DNA from: Bacteroidota bacterium
GTDB lineage: Bacteria; Bacteroidota; Bacteroidia; B-17B0; Aurantibacillaceae
Assembly (NCBI GenBank): GCA_018267825.1
Contig: JAFDXR010000006.1
Span: 20,975-84,974, forward strand
Reading direction: 5' to 3'
DNA: 64,000 bases
Shown piece after piece: positions 8,735-17,700 of this stretch. The position numbers and the translations under genes are program-made. The notes below the pieces were generated by a model that saw only the letters and a program-made list of their open reading frames with translations, had not been told where the DNA came from and ran no database searches. Every line of letters starts with the position of its first letter. The first letter of the stretch is position 1.

Positions 8735-9994
8735 TCAATTTCCCATCACGGGTTTTGAATCAATGGATTTGGCATCGAGTGCATCACGCAGACCATTGCC
8801 GACAAGCATAAAGGCCAATACCAGAATCATAATGGCAATACCCGGTGCAAATGCCAGGTAGGCTGCATCAAGCAATACATAGCCCTGGTGCGCATTAATC
8901 ATTTGTCCCCACGATGGTGTTGGTGGTTGTGCTCCGATACCTAAGAAACTAAGACCGGCTTCGGTTAAAATAGCTGTTGCAAAATTTGAAGCGGCAATTA
9001 CCACCACGGGTCCCATAACATTGGGCAATACGTGTTTGGTGATGATCCGCATGTGTTTATACCCTAAAGCACGTCCGGCTTCAATAAACTCTTTTTCACG
9101 AAGACTCAGGATCTGGCCGCGGATCAGACGGGCCACATCCACCCACATGGTGAGCCCAACCGCAATAAATACCTGCACAATCCCTTTACCGAGTACCAGT
9201 GTAATGGCAATAACGAGTAATAAAGTCGGGATCGACCAAACCACGTTGATCAGCCACATGATCACATCATCGATCCAGCCCCTGAAATAACCGGCAATGG
9301 CGCCCATTAAAATACCGATAACAATCGAAATGAATACCGATACGAAACCTACTGCCAGGGAAATGCGTGTCCCGATCAGCAGGCGGCTCAGCAGATCGCG
9401 TCCGGCAAGATCAGTTCCCAGGATATAATTACGGTATACCACGTTTTCTTTCCGGATTTTCTGTTGCAGGTCGCTTACTTTTACTTTTAATTTCTCACCA
9501 CTGCTCAATTGATAAAACTCGACGGTACCGTGGGCGGTATCGTTTACAATAGGGTAATTCGTATTCACATCATAAACCACATCGGCCACATTGATGCGTG
9601 AAATTTCTCCTTTATTCGGATCGTTGCCGGTATACTCCTCAGCCACGAGATCAAAGCCATTGAAATAATAAAGATAGATGGGTATGCCTGAATAATCACT
9701 GACTTCGCCATTCATCATTTTCATGAAAAAATTACGTTCATGACTCAGTTCATTTTTCTTAACCATCAGCATTTTAGCCTTGAATCCCGGTTTCTTGATA
9801 TGAAGTTCCGGTTTCTGGTCATTGGCAAAAGGTGTCTGATCGGGCGTAATGGCAAAACCAAGAATAGAAATAATTGTTGCCAGTATAATCATGGCAAGGC
9901 CAAAGAGGCTTAGCTTACTTCGCTTAAAGCGCCGCCAGGTCTGTGCGCTCAGTGACTCTGAAACGAAGTCGCTATGTTTTTTCTTAAATAACAC
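8735..9994 (-). CDS. Peptide-type ABC transporter permease (OppC/DppC-like)
   Basis: A 419-residue inner-membrane permease of the dipeptide/oligopeptide importer family. It has one N-terminal membrane helix (about 33-53), a ~140-residue extracytoplasmic insert, and a C-terminal bundle of five helices. The ATPase-contact EAA loop is visible (EAGRALGYKHMRIITKHVLP). The DLAGRDLLSRLLIGTR block is typical of OppC. The start is GTG, one base after the GT2 stop, so it is the third gene of the flippase-GT2-OppC operon. No OppB, ATPase or binding protein gene is in the window; partners must be elsewhere. Confidence 0.93.
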   Translation of the reverse strand: MLFKKKHSDFVSESLSAQTWRRFKRSKLSLFGLAMIILATIISILGFAITPDQTPFANDQKPELHIKKPGFKAKMLMVKKNELSHERNFFMKMMNGEVSDYSGIPIYLYYFNGFDLVAEEYTGNDPNKGEISRINVADVVYDVNTNYPIVNDTAHGTVEFYQLSSGEKLKVKVSDLQQKIRKENVVYRNYILGTDLAGRDLLSRLLIGTRISLAVGFVSVFISIVIGILMGAIAGYFRGWIDDVIMWLINVVWSIPTLLLVIAITLVLGKGIVQVFIAVGLTMWVDVARLIRGQILSLREKEFIEAGRALGYKHMRIITKHVLPNVMGPVVVIAASNFATAILTEAGLSFLGIGAQPPTPSWGQMINAHQGYVLLDAAYLAFAPGIAIMILVLAFMLVGNGLRDALDAKSIDSKPVMGN

Positions 9995-11125
9995 TTAAAG
10001 GATCTTTCTGTTTTTCCATGTGGGTTTTAATATCATGGAAGATAAACCTATAACCGTTGCATACACCCAATAAATGCATTCGAACGGGAGCAGGAATATC
10101 AGCATGTATCTGATGCCCAAGAAATCTGAAGCTAAAAATAACAACAAAAAGTCAAAAACCGCCTTTGCTGCCATAAAAATAGACAAATAATAGATTAAGG
10201 CAGATTTCTGGAGGATTCCGACGATCAATGCCGGAAACAGCAGATTCGCTGCCACAATGATAAAACCGATGAATGTATTGATTTTATTGGAGTTATACTT
10301 TGCCTTATAAGCCCAGCGCAGGCGCTGATGAAACAATGCGCCTACACTCTTTACAAGGTAGGTTTTAGCCACGGCTTCCCGTGAAAACAGATAATGAATA
10401 GACCCGGCCGAGTACAATTTCTTAATATCCTCGAGCAAAAAAACGTCTTCCCCGGAAGCAATATCCACATGTGCATCATACCCTCCAACTGCTTCGAAAG
10501 CTTCTTTTTCGAAAGCCAGGTTGGCTCCGTTACACAAAAAAGGCTTTCTGATTCCTGCAAATCCGGCTGTAATACCGGTCAATGCAATGTTTTCAAGGAT
10601 CTGAAAATAAGCCAGTGCGGAATAGCCGGTTCCGAAACCCAGTGGCAGAATAATAAAGCGTGGCTGCCTGTTCTCATAATAGTTGACAATGGTCTGCAGC
10701 CAGTGATCGCTTCGGCCAAACGTATCGGCATCGCTGGTTACAATCAGAGTGCCTTTTGCTGCTTTTACACCGGCTGCCAGGCAGCGCTTTTTTCCGGCGT
10801 GTTCCGGCTGATGAATCACGCGTATGTTTGTTCTGGCCTGGCTCGCAAAGGCTACAATTATTTCATAGGTTTCATCTTCCGAAGCATCATCCACGACAAT
10901 AATCTCAAGCAGGTGAGCCGGATAATCCTGGCGGCTAAGCTCTTTCAGGCAGGCTTCTATAGTGGTGGCTTCATTTTTTGCGGCGATAACAACGGAAACC
11001 TGTGTGCGGCAAACGTGATTACGTCCAGATTTGAAATATGTCAGACGCCCCCAGCCGATCATGGCCAGCGTTAAAACAAAGCCATACACGATAACAATGA
11101 CGCCAAATATGCCTACCAGGATCAT
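9995..11125 (-). CDS. Membrane-bound family 2 glycosyltransferase
   Basis: A 376-residue GT2 enzyme with an N-terminal membrane helix (1-25), a cytoplasmic GT-A domain and C-terminal membrane helices (about 290-365). Motifs: VSVVIAAKNEATTIEACL at the nucleotide-binding start, VVDDASEDET, the DAD metal site (VTSDADTF), and SGEDVFLLEDI. The C-terminal QRLRWAYKAK resembles the QxxRW motif of processive enzymes. It probably transfers sugar from a nucleotide to a lipid or envelope polymer. Its start overlaps the stop of the flippase-like gene by 4 bases, which suggests joint function in envelope glycoconjugate assembly. Confidence 0.9.
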   Translation of the reverse strand: MILVGIFGVIVIVYGFVLTLAMIGWGRLTYFKSGRNHVCRTQVSVVIAAKNEATTIEACLKELSRQDYPAHLLEIIVVDDASEDETYEIIVAFASQARTNIRVIHQPEHAGKKRCLAAGVKAAKGTLIVTSDADTFGRSDHWLQTIVNYYENRQPRFIILPLGFGTGYSALAYFQILENIALTGITAGFAGIRKPFLCNGANLAFEKEAFEAVGGYDAHVDIASGEDVFLLEDIKKLYSAGSIHYLFSREAVAKTYLVKSVGALFHQRLRWAYKAKYNSNKINTFIGFIIVAANLLFPALIVGILQKSALIYYLSIFMAAKAVFDFLLLFLASDFLGIRYMLIFLLPFECIYWVYATVIGLSSMILKPTWKNRKIL

Positions 11126-12081
11126 GTGAACTTTGTTTTGATAACGAATTTCTCTTTCAGAATGATAATATATCCTATGAGGCTCGGAAGCACAATATTA
11201 ATAAGCCACAGCAGCGTCGATATGGTAACGAGTTTAACCGACTCTTCATCGCTCATATTGAAAACAAACAGCGCAATCGCCGCACGGATCGCAGGTTCAA
11301 TAATGCTGATCATGGGGACGATGCTCGTAAGCATAAAGTAAATGCCCACACTGCATAAAAAAGATGACATAGGTGTTTCTACCTGCAGGCAGGCAAACAA
11401 CAGGAAAAACTGGATCACAAATACAGTATAACGCCATACGGAACAAACAAAAAGCATCAGTAAACGGCGTAGCGGAAGTTCTACAGGTTCCTCCGGTTTA
11501 TAGGGGCGAAGCCATTTCAGGGAAAACAGCCATGACTGAAGAGCGCGGAAGCGGAAAATAACCAGAAGAAAAAGCAGCAGCAACAATCCGGAAAACAACA
11601 GGATGCCATATATCATGGGGCCGGCCTGGCCTGTATCACCGATACGCACCATAAAGGCAAGCACCCCGATCACAATGGTAACAGACAACTGCAACATGCC
11701 ATTTACGAAATGAAGTACTGAAATCAGGGCGCGGTTCTCGGGTTTGAAAAAAAGAATTTTCGCTACAAATTCCGTCGATCGGCCCGGAGCCAGGTTACCT
11801 GTGCACACTCCTGCCATTACCGAACCGTATGCACGCCAAAAACCGATAGGTTCCACGCCTTTGGTGATCAGTCGCCATTTATACGCTTCAATACCCCAGT
11901 TCACAGGCATAAACAGGCAGCATGCTGCCAGGAGCCAGAGCGACACCGGATCATTCAAAAATCCAAATACAGATGCATTGTTTCCAAAGGCCGAACGCAT
12001 CCGGAAATAGATAATACCGAAGCACAATACACCTACTGATAATTTAATTGTATAGGCTAATATCTTTTTACGCTGACTCAA
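11122..12081 (-). CDS. Flippase-like integral membrane protein (UPF0104/LPG synthase TM-like)
   Basis: A 319-residue protein with about eight membrane helices, of the family that includes the lysylphosphatidylglycerol synthase membrane domain and AglD-like proteins. Visible family features are NWGIEAYKWRL near residue 60 and the YGSVMAGVCTGNLAPGRSTE loop around 85-105. Such proteins are proposed to flip or modify lipids. The start appears to be TTG at 12079-12081, only 35 bases from the divergent ruvC start. It is the first gene of the operon with GT2 and the OppC-like permease. Confidence 0.75.
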   Translation of the reverse strand: MSQRKKILAYTIKLSVGVLCFGIIYFRMRSAFGNNASVFGFLNDPVSLWLLAACCLFMPVNWGIEAYKWRLITKGVEPIGFWRAYGSVMAGVCTGNLAPGRSTEFVAKILFFKPENRALISVLHFVNGMLQLSVTIVIGVLAFMVRIGDTGQAGPMIYGILLFSGLLLLLFLLVIFRFRALQSWLFSLKWLRPYKPEEPVELPLRRLLMLFVCSVWRYTVFVIQFFLLFACLQVETPMSSFLCSVGIYFMLTSIVPMISIIEPAIRAAIALFVFNMSDEESVKLVTISTLLWLINIVLPSLIGYIIILKEKFVIKTKFT

Positions 12082-12116
12082 ACAACCGGGCTTATTATGC
12101 CTTAAATTTACACATT

Positions 12117-12674
12117 ATGCGGCTTACCGACAGGGTAATATTAGGGATTGACCCGGGAACCATTGTGATGGGTTACGGGCTTGTGCACATAAAAAACAAC
12201 AAGCCGGAGCTATTAAGCCTGGGTGTGGTGAAACTCGATAAATACGAGGATCATGCCGTGCGCCTGAAGAAAATTTTCGAACGCACCATTTCCCTGATCG
12301 AAGAATATAAACCGGATGAACTGGCGATTGAAGCGCCTTTTTTCGGAAAAAACGTTCAATCGATGCTGAAACTGGGTCGCGCGCAGGGTGTGGCCATTGC
12401 GGCTGCCCTATCGAAGGGAATGCCTGTAAATGAATACTCCCCGAAAAAAATCAAAATGAGTATTACCGGAAACGGAAATGCCTCCAAGGAGCAGGTTGCG
12501 GCCATGCTACAGAATATGCTTCAGTTTAAAAATGAGGATAAGTACCTGGATGCAACAGATGCTTTAGGAGCCGCTGTTTGTCATTACTTTCAGAATAAGA
12601 CACCGGGCAGCGACAAGAAATCCTATACAGGCTGGAAAGCCTTTCTGACAGACAATCCGGCACGTAAGGCCTGA
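12117..12674 (+). CDS. ruvC: Holliday junction resolvase RuvC
   Basis: RuvC cuts Holliday junctions moved by RuvAB during recombination. The product is 185 residues from the ATG at 12117. An upstream in-frame start at 12048 would overlap the divergent gene and adds no conserved sequence. Catalytic acids are in place: Asp in ILGIDPGT, Glu in LAIEAPFFG, and the C-terminal DATDALGAAVCH. The KLGRAQGVAIAAA helix and the SPKKIKMSITGNGNASKEQV block are also conserved. The gene stands alone on this strand. Confidence 0.97.
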   Translation: MRLTDRVILGIDPGTIVMGYGLVHIKNNKPELLSLGVVKLDKYEDHAVRLKKIFERTISLIEEYKPDELAIEAPFFGKNVQSMLKLGRAQGVAIAAALSKGMPVNEYSPKKIKMSITGNGNASKEQVAAMLQNMLQFKNEDKYLDATDALGAAVCHYFQNKTPGSDKKSYTGWKAFLTDNPARKA

Positions 12675-12682
12675 TATGTACT

Positions 12683-13078
12683 TTATTGGAATGCAGCAGC
12701 AATCGAAGCTGCAATCGCCTTAAATTCTTCTTTGGTAAGCTGGAGTTTTGGGTTTGAGAAGTTCATGTCGTGAACTCCCTGAATCGGAATCAGGTGCACA
12801 TGGGCGTGTGGCACTTCAAGACCTATAACGCTTACACCTACCCGCTTACAGTCTATTACACGGCCGATAGCTCTGGCCACACGGGCCGAAAAATTCATGA
12901 GTCCTTCGTAAGTCGCTGAATCGAGATCGAAAATATAATCCACTTCTTTTTTAGGGATCACAAGGGTGTGTCCTTTTTTAAGGGGGAAAATATCCAGGAA
13001 AGCCAGGAACTCCTCATTCTCTGCTACCTTGTAACATGGAATTTCGCCGGCTATTATTTTAGAAAAAATGCTTGCCAT
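12683..13078 (-). CDS. HIT-family nucleotide hydrolase
   Basis: A 131-residue histidine triad protein of the HinT type, which hydrolyses purine nucleoside phosphoramidates or related nucleotides in the cytoplasm. The triad is HAHVHLIP (His91, His93, His95). The N-terminal CYKVAENEEFLAFLDIFP and GHTLVIPKK blocks are typical. The start overlaps the last base of greA, so it is the second gene of a greA-HIT operon. It ends 8 bases from the convergent ruvC stop. Confidence 0.94.
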   Translation of the reverse strand: MASIFSKIIAGEIPCYKVAENEEFLAFLDIFPLKKGHTLVIPKKEVDYIFDLDSATYEGLMNFSARVARAIGRVIDCKRVGVSVIGLEVPHAHVHLIPIQGVHDMNFSNPKLQLTKEEFKAIAASIAAAFQ

Positions 13079-13551
13079 TAAAGGGTAATTTCCATAATCT
13101 GGAATGGGATAACACCGGCAGGTACGGTAATTTCGACTTTATCGCCTACTTTTTTACCAACGAGTCCTTTACCGATCGGTGAATCGATCGATATTTTACC
13201 GGATTTAAGATCTGCTTCATTTTCTGCCACCAGTGTGTACTTCATTTCCATGTTGTTTTTCATGTTTTTGATCTTCACGGTGGTAAGGATACTCACTTTG
13301 CTCGTATCGAGTTGTGAGCCGTCTACAATACGGGCATTGGCCAGAATTTCTTTCAGTTTGGCTATTTTAAGTTCCAGAAGACCCTGTGCTTCTTTTGCAG
13401 CATCATACTCGGCATTCTCAGATAAGTCGCCTTTATCACGGGCTTCTGCAATCTGCCTGATCACATTTTTACGTTCAACTGATTCCAGCTGATACAATTC
13501 ATCTTTCAGTTTTTGTAATCCTTCTTCTGTGTAATATGCAATGGTTGCCAT
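13078..13551 (-). CDS. greA: Transcription elongation factor GreA
   Basis: GreA enters the RNA polymerase secondary channel and stimulates cleavage of backtracked RNA. The 157-residue length is standard. The N-terminal coiled coil carries the acidic tip region (GDLSENAEYDAAKEAQ, residues ~41-56) with the catalytic Asp/Glu. The C-terminal FKBP-like domain includes DSPIGKGLVGKKVGD. It has an unusually strong ribosome-binding site for this genome and is followed by the HIT gene. Confidence 0.97.
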   Translation of the reverse strand: MATIAYYTEEGLQKLKDELYQLESVERKNVIRQIAEARDKGDLSENAEYDAAKEAQGLLELKIAKLKEILANARIVDGSQLDTSKVSILTTVKIKNMKNNMEMKYTLVAENEADLKSGKISIDSPIGKGLVGKKVGDKVEITVPAGVIPFQIMEITL

Positions 13552-13555
13552 CTGT

Positions 13556-13566
13556 AACCTCCTTTA
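13556..13566 (-). promoter_or_regulatory. Strong Shine-Dalgarno site of greA
   Basis: The minus strand reads AAAGGAGGTTACAG directly before the greA ATG. This is a near-perfect anti-16S complement with 5-6 base spacing, whereas other genes in the window lack one, as is common in Bacteroidota. Confidence 0.7.
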
Positions 13567-13570
13567 AAAA

Positions 13571-13598
13571 ATAAAAGAATCCCGAATATAATTCGGGA
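13571..13598 (-). terminator. Terminator of the TonB-T9SS-PorV operon
   Basis: An 8 bp stem (TCCCGAAT / ATTCGGGA) with a 3 nt loop. On the minus strand it is followed by TCTTTTATTTTTT. It lies 33 bases after the PorV/PorQ-type gene and just upstream of greA. Confidence 0.85.
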
Positions 13599-13630
13599 CT
13601 CCTTATGATCAACAAAACAAATTTAATAAA

Positions 13631-14704
13631 TTATAGACACAAACGCACACCAAATGAGTGTACTCCGCCAAATGGATTTGTGAAACGGTATGAGTAATCA
13701 ATACCGAATGTTGTTTTCTTTTCGCCAAATGGAATTTCGAAAGTTGCACCACATGAAGGACCTGTAAATACAGTGGTACGGCTATCTGTTCCTTTGAAAA
13801 TGCCTTTTTCGGTATACATACCACCGCGGATCATCAACATGTTTTTCCAGGCATATTCTACACCCACCAGGAGGTTATCCTTGGTAAAAGAGTTGGATGT
13901 GAACGTACCGGCAAGACTGATGCGGTGTGTTTGTAATAATCCCGTGCTGTCTTTGGTCAGATAGAAGTCATAAGCACCGGACAGGTTGATGAGAGAAGGT
14001 AACTCGAATGAACCGGATTTGTGATCAGCTGATAATTCATATCCTCCTGATGTTAAGGTCTGGAAAGTTAAACCGTCACCTTTATACTGCATTTTAGGAC
14101 CTACATTTTTGAGGGCAATCCCGAGGTGAACCTGGTCGTGTTTACCGGTGTGGTACTGAATACCTGCATCGATAGCAACACCCTGGGCCTTTACGTTATC
14201 AATACCTTCTGATAATACTTTCACGTTGATACCTCCGTAGATATTGTCGGAGAACATTTTCGCATAGGATAATGAGATATTGGTAGCGCGGTATTGGAAT
14301 GTACCGATACCACCTTCAGGCTGGTCTTCTGTAGTACGCTGAATTTTATCTGTACCCAGTGTCATGATACCAATACCAATTGCTCCGGTTTCGCCCACAC
14401 GCTGAGTTAAGCCAAAAGCATTGAGGTGAATACCTGTGCCACCTAACCACGATGTACGTGCAAACAGCATTTCTGTTTTTCTGGTTGCAGCAATACCGGC
14501 TATGTTCATATACTGAGCTTCCAGACCTTTGGCGCGTGCACCATTGGCTCCTGCCCAACCCGATGAACGGGCATACGGGTTGATCAGCAATTGCGAAGCG
14601 CCTGCCTGACCCGAACGATCAGGGTTACCCGCGTTAGCTACAGGAATTGATAATAACATGCCTCCTGCGGCTAAACTCAATGCTATTTTAGAAAAATGCT
14701 TCAT
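13631..14704 (-). CDS. PorV/PorQ-family outer-membrane protein
   Basis: A 357-residue protein with a signal peptide (MKHFSKIALSLAAGGMLLSI, cleavage after VANA) and a predicted outer-membrane beta-barrel ending in an aromatic-rich strand (GVHSFGVRLCL). The N-terminal block GASQLLINPYARSSGWAGAN matches the PorV/PorQ family, whose PorV member shuttles T9SS cargo from the translocon to the attachment complex. It is the last gene of an operon with a giant T9SS-type protein and a TonB receptor. It may serve that cargo specifically rather than being the general PorV. Confidence 0.8.
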   Translation of the reverse strand: MKHFSKIALSLAAGGMLLSIPVANAGNPDRSGQAGASQLLINPYARSSGWAGANGARAKGLEAQYMNIAGIAATRKTEMLFARTSWLGGTGIHLNAFGLTQRVGETGAIGIGIMTLGTDKIQRTTEDQPEGGIGTFQYRATNISLSYAKMFSDNIYGGINVKVLSEGIDNVKAQGVAIDAGIQYHTGKHDQVHLGIALKNVGPKMQYKGDGLTFQTLTSGGYELSADHKSGSFELPSLINLSGAYDFYLTKDSTGLLQTHRISLAGTFTSNSFTKDNLLVGVEYAWKNMLMIRGGMYTEKGIFKGTDSRTTVFTGPSCGATFEIPFGEKKTTFGIDYSYRFTNPFGGVHSFGVRLCL

Positions 14705-14733
14705 AAGCTATGTATTAGAATAAGGTAAATCGA

Positions 14734-17700
14734 TTAATAATTTTGTAAATCCAGTGGACGCATTACACCAAACCATTTCAGGATTTTCTCGCCAAGGCCC
14801 GGAGCATCGATGTGGATGATATATAATCCACTGGCTACGGTAATACCGCTTTGGTTTTTCAGATCCCAATCCTGGTAAGAAACATATTTCGTATGGTGGA
14901 AATCACTCACCTCTCTTACATCTATATCTTCCTGGCCGGTAACATCACGGTTAATTGTTCTAACCAGAGTACCATTCAGTGTATAGATACGGATTTTACA
15001 TTTGTTTGGCAGGTTGGTGATTCGAACACGTGTATCGAGCCTGTTTCCGGTCTCATAAGTTGAGTATCCGTAGTATGGATTCGGTACAATGTTGATCAGA
15101 TCCAGTGCATTTTTTGCAACATCTCCATTACCGACGTTGGCATAAATATCGGATGTTGTAAATGTATACATCGGGAAGTTATTGTTCAATGGTGCAGCAG
15201 AAATATCGCTAGGGAACTCTGCGATGTTCGAAGCCGCATTTTTTGCCGTACTTGGATAAGACGCTGTAGTTAAACCACCCGGTGCCGGAGTGAACACAGA
15301 TGCATAACCATAACGGTATGCGCGTTTCACACGCAGTCTTACTTTCACATCGCAAGGCATATTGCTTGGGTTTGTAAACTCAAACTTAGGACTGGCCACT
15401 ACAGGGATATTTACCCACATACCATCAGACATTAAGTTTTTATAAGCAATCTGTAACTGGATCACAGAAGATCCGAATGTATTTTTGTAAACACCAACCA
15501 TATCTTTCAGGTCTTTGTATGTACCGGCCCCCATGTTCTTGCCGAAGATCGGAGCAAGTGCAGCAGGTGATGTACCGTATTTCTGGCGTTTGTTGTTACC
15601 GAATACATAGATATAGTGACGGCCACCGAATGTAAACGGATAGTTTTGTGTTGAAACAGTGGCTGTTGGATTCCACATCATATCACGTCCGTTTTTAGAC
15701 TGATAGCTGTCTTCGCCGAAAGCCATGTTTAAACGCTCACCGGTTTCAATATTGATAGCATATCCCGGGAACCAGCCCATACCATACTGTACAGTATCGA
15801 AAGCGGCTTCGGAAGTATTACAGTTTGGATCACCCAATGGACGGCCGTCTTTATCAACAGAGCGGCTTCTGCGCATTTCCAGTTTCTTAGCATTGTTTAC
15901 TGCTAAAGCCGGATCATCACACTCTTCAAGTACCATACAGTGTGTCCATTTACTTCTGTCGGATGTAATGATCACATCGATACTTCCAAGTGTACGGGTA
16001 TCCATACCAATGTAACCGTATGTGCTACCAGAATAGAGCGCTGCGATACTAGGACCTGCAGGGCCTTCGATAGTATTGGTTGTTGCATTGGAATAAGAGT
16101 ATGCTGCCAGGCAGAAAGGTGCCCATGTACGACCCAGGATTTTCTCAAAGATCTCATCCGGATCAGCAAAACGTTTGTCCTTAGAAGTGTTTAACCAGTT
16201 GTAGTCATCCTGGTGCGGATCTGCAGGTGATGCATTGTCAACATATTTACCTGAACGAATCCAGTTAAAGCCGTTGTCGTTTACACCCTGGAAGTTAGAA
16301 CCATCAACATCAGGTACACCGGTTAACCATGGTGTAGTACTTTCAGCAAATGTAATCGATGCATCCAGTAAATCGCCATCACGGTAGTTTTTAAGTGTAT
16401 CTGTACCGAATGCTGTAGAACCTGCATCAGTAACCTGAGATAAAGAAACAGAAAGACCCAATTCCTTGAAGTAGAATTCCTGTTTCAGTTTAATGGCTAA
16501 ACCAGGATAATATGTTTTGTTATTGGTGTTATTGATCAGTACCCATGTCAGAGAGTCACCGAGAGCCTGGCCATAACCGGCATCTGTCAGATTAGGTGTT
16601 ACAGATGGTGTTACAGGAGCCAATGGATGGTTTGATGGATCGTACTGTGTTTTTGGTAAGCGCAGGAATTTCACAGTGAAATCAGCATTTGGTACGTTCA
16701 GCGGATCAACCACTTTAATGTTCAACGGACCTCTGCCATTTTCGTAAGTGATTTTAGCAACACGGTCTCCGTTGTTGAAAATCTCATCAATACTGGCTTG
16801 TGTCAGATCAAGGATGTTACCACCGTTACCCTGGCCTTCGATACGGGTTACTTTAGGCCCGTAACCATAGTAAGAGTTTAACTCAGAACCACCTTTCTCA
16901 GGAGATGGGGTATGTGGAATACCATAGGCTTTTTTGTTGATACGACCCTCGAGGTAAGGGCGTTTCTGACCGTATTTGTTATTGTAAAGATCCTGTGAGC
17001 AATCCACATCTTCTTTATAAGTAAGGTAGTTGTTATAAGCATAAGCCACAACCATGAAGTAATATGTTTTGTTGTTGATTACTTTCTGATCAGAGCTGCT
17101 TGAGAAAAGGTCTTTGGTAAAATGGAAGCTAGTTTGCAGACCGTTGTCCTGACCTTCCACCATTACTTTAGGAACGTCGCCACCAATACTTGGATCGAGG
17201 GTAAAGTTCACCAGTTTGGTTACACCGTTTTTCACGTCGCACTGGAAAGCCAGTTTTGCTTTATTCTCATCAAATAATTCTTCCTGTAATACAGCATCGT
17301 TTTTAAGCTGGTAAATTTTGTAACCTTCAAAACGGTATAAACTGTCAGGGTGAGCGTAATTAGTGATCGTTCCTGTAGCGCAACCTGTGATAATCGGAAG
17401 GATCGTTACATCCTGCTCCTGGTAATCGTTTGGAGTTTTCTGGAAGTTGTTGCTACCGAATTTATTGGTTAAATACAGGATCAGCTCATTGTCTAATTCC
17501 TGGATAGTAAGATCCGGAGCTTCAGGACCATTTAATACTTTAAAGCAGTTGTCGAATAAAGCCTGGGCTTTATCATCGGCGCTTTTCAGGAGTGTTACTG
17601 AACTTAATGGGTTACCTGCAGTTGTTGTACGTGCCCAAGGTAAACCAACAGTAATGTAGTTTACAGCACCTGCCTTCAGTGTAAATGGTCCGGCAGACTG

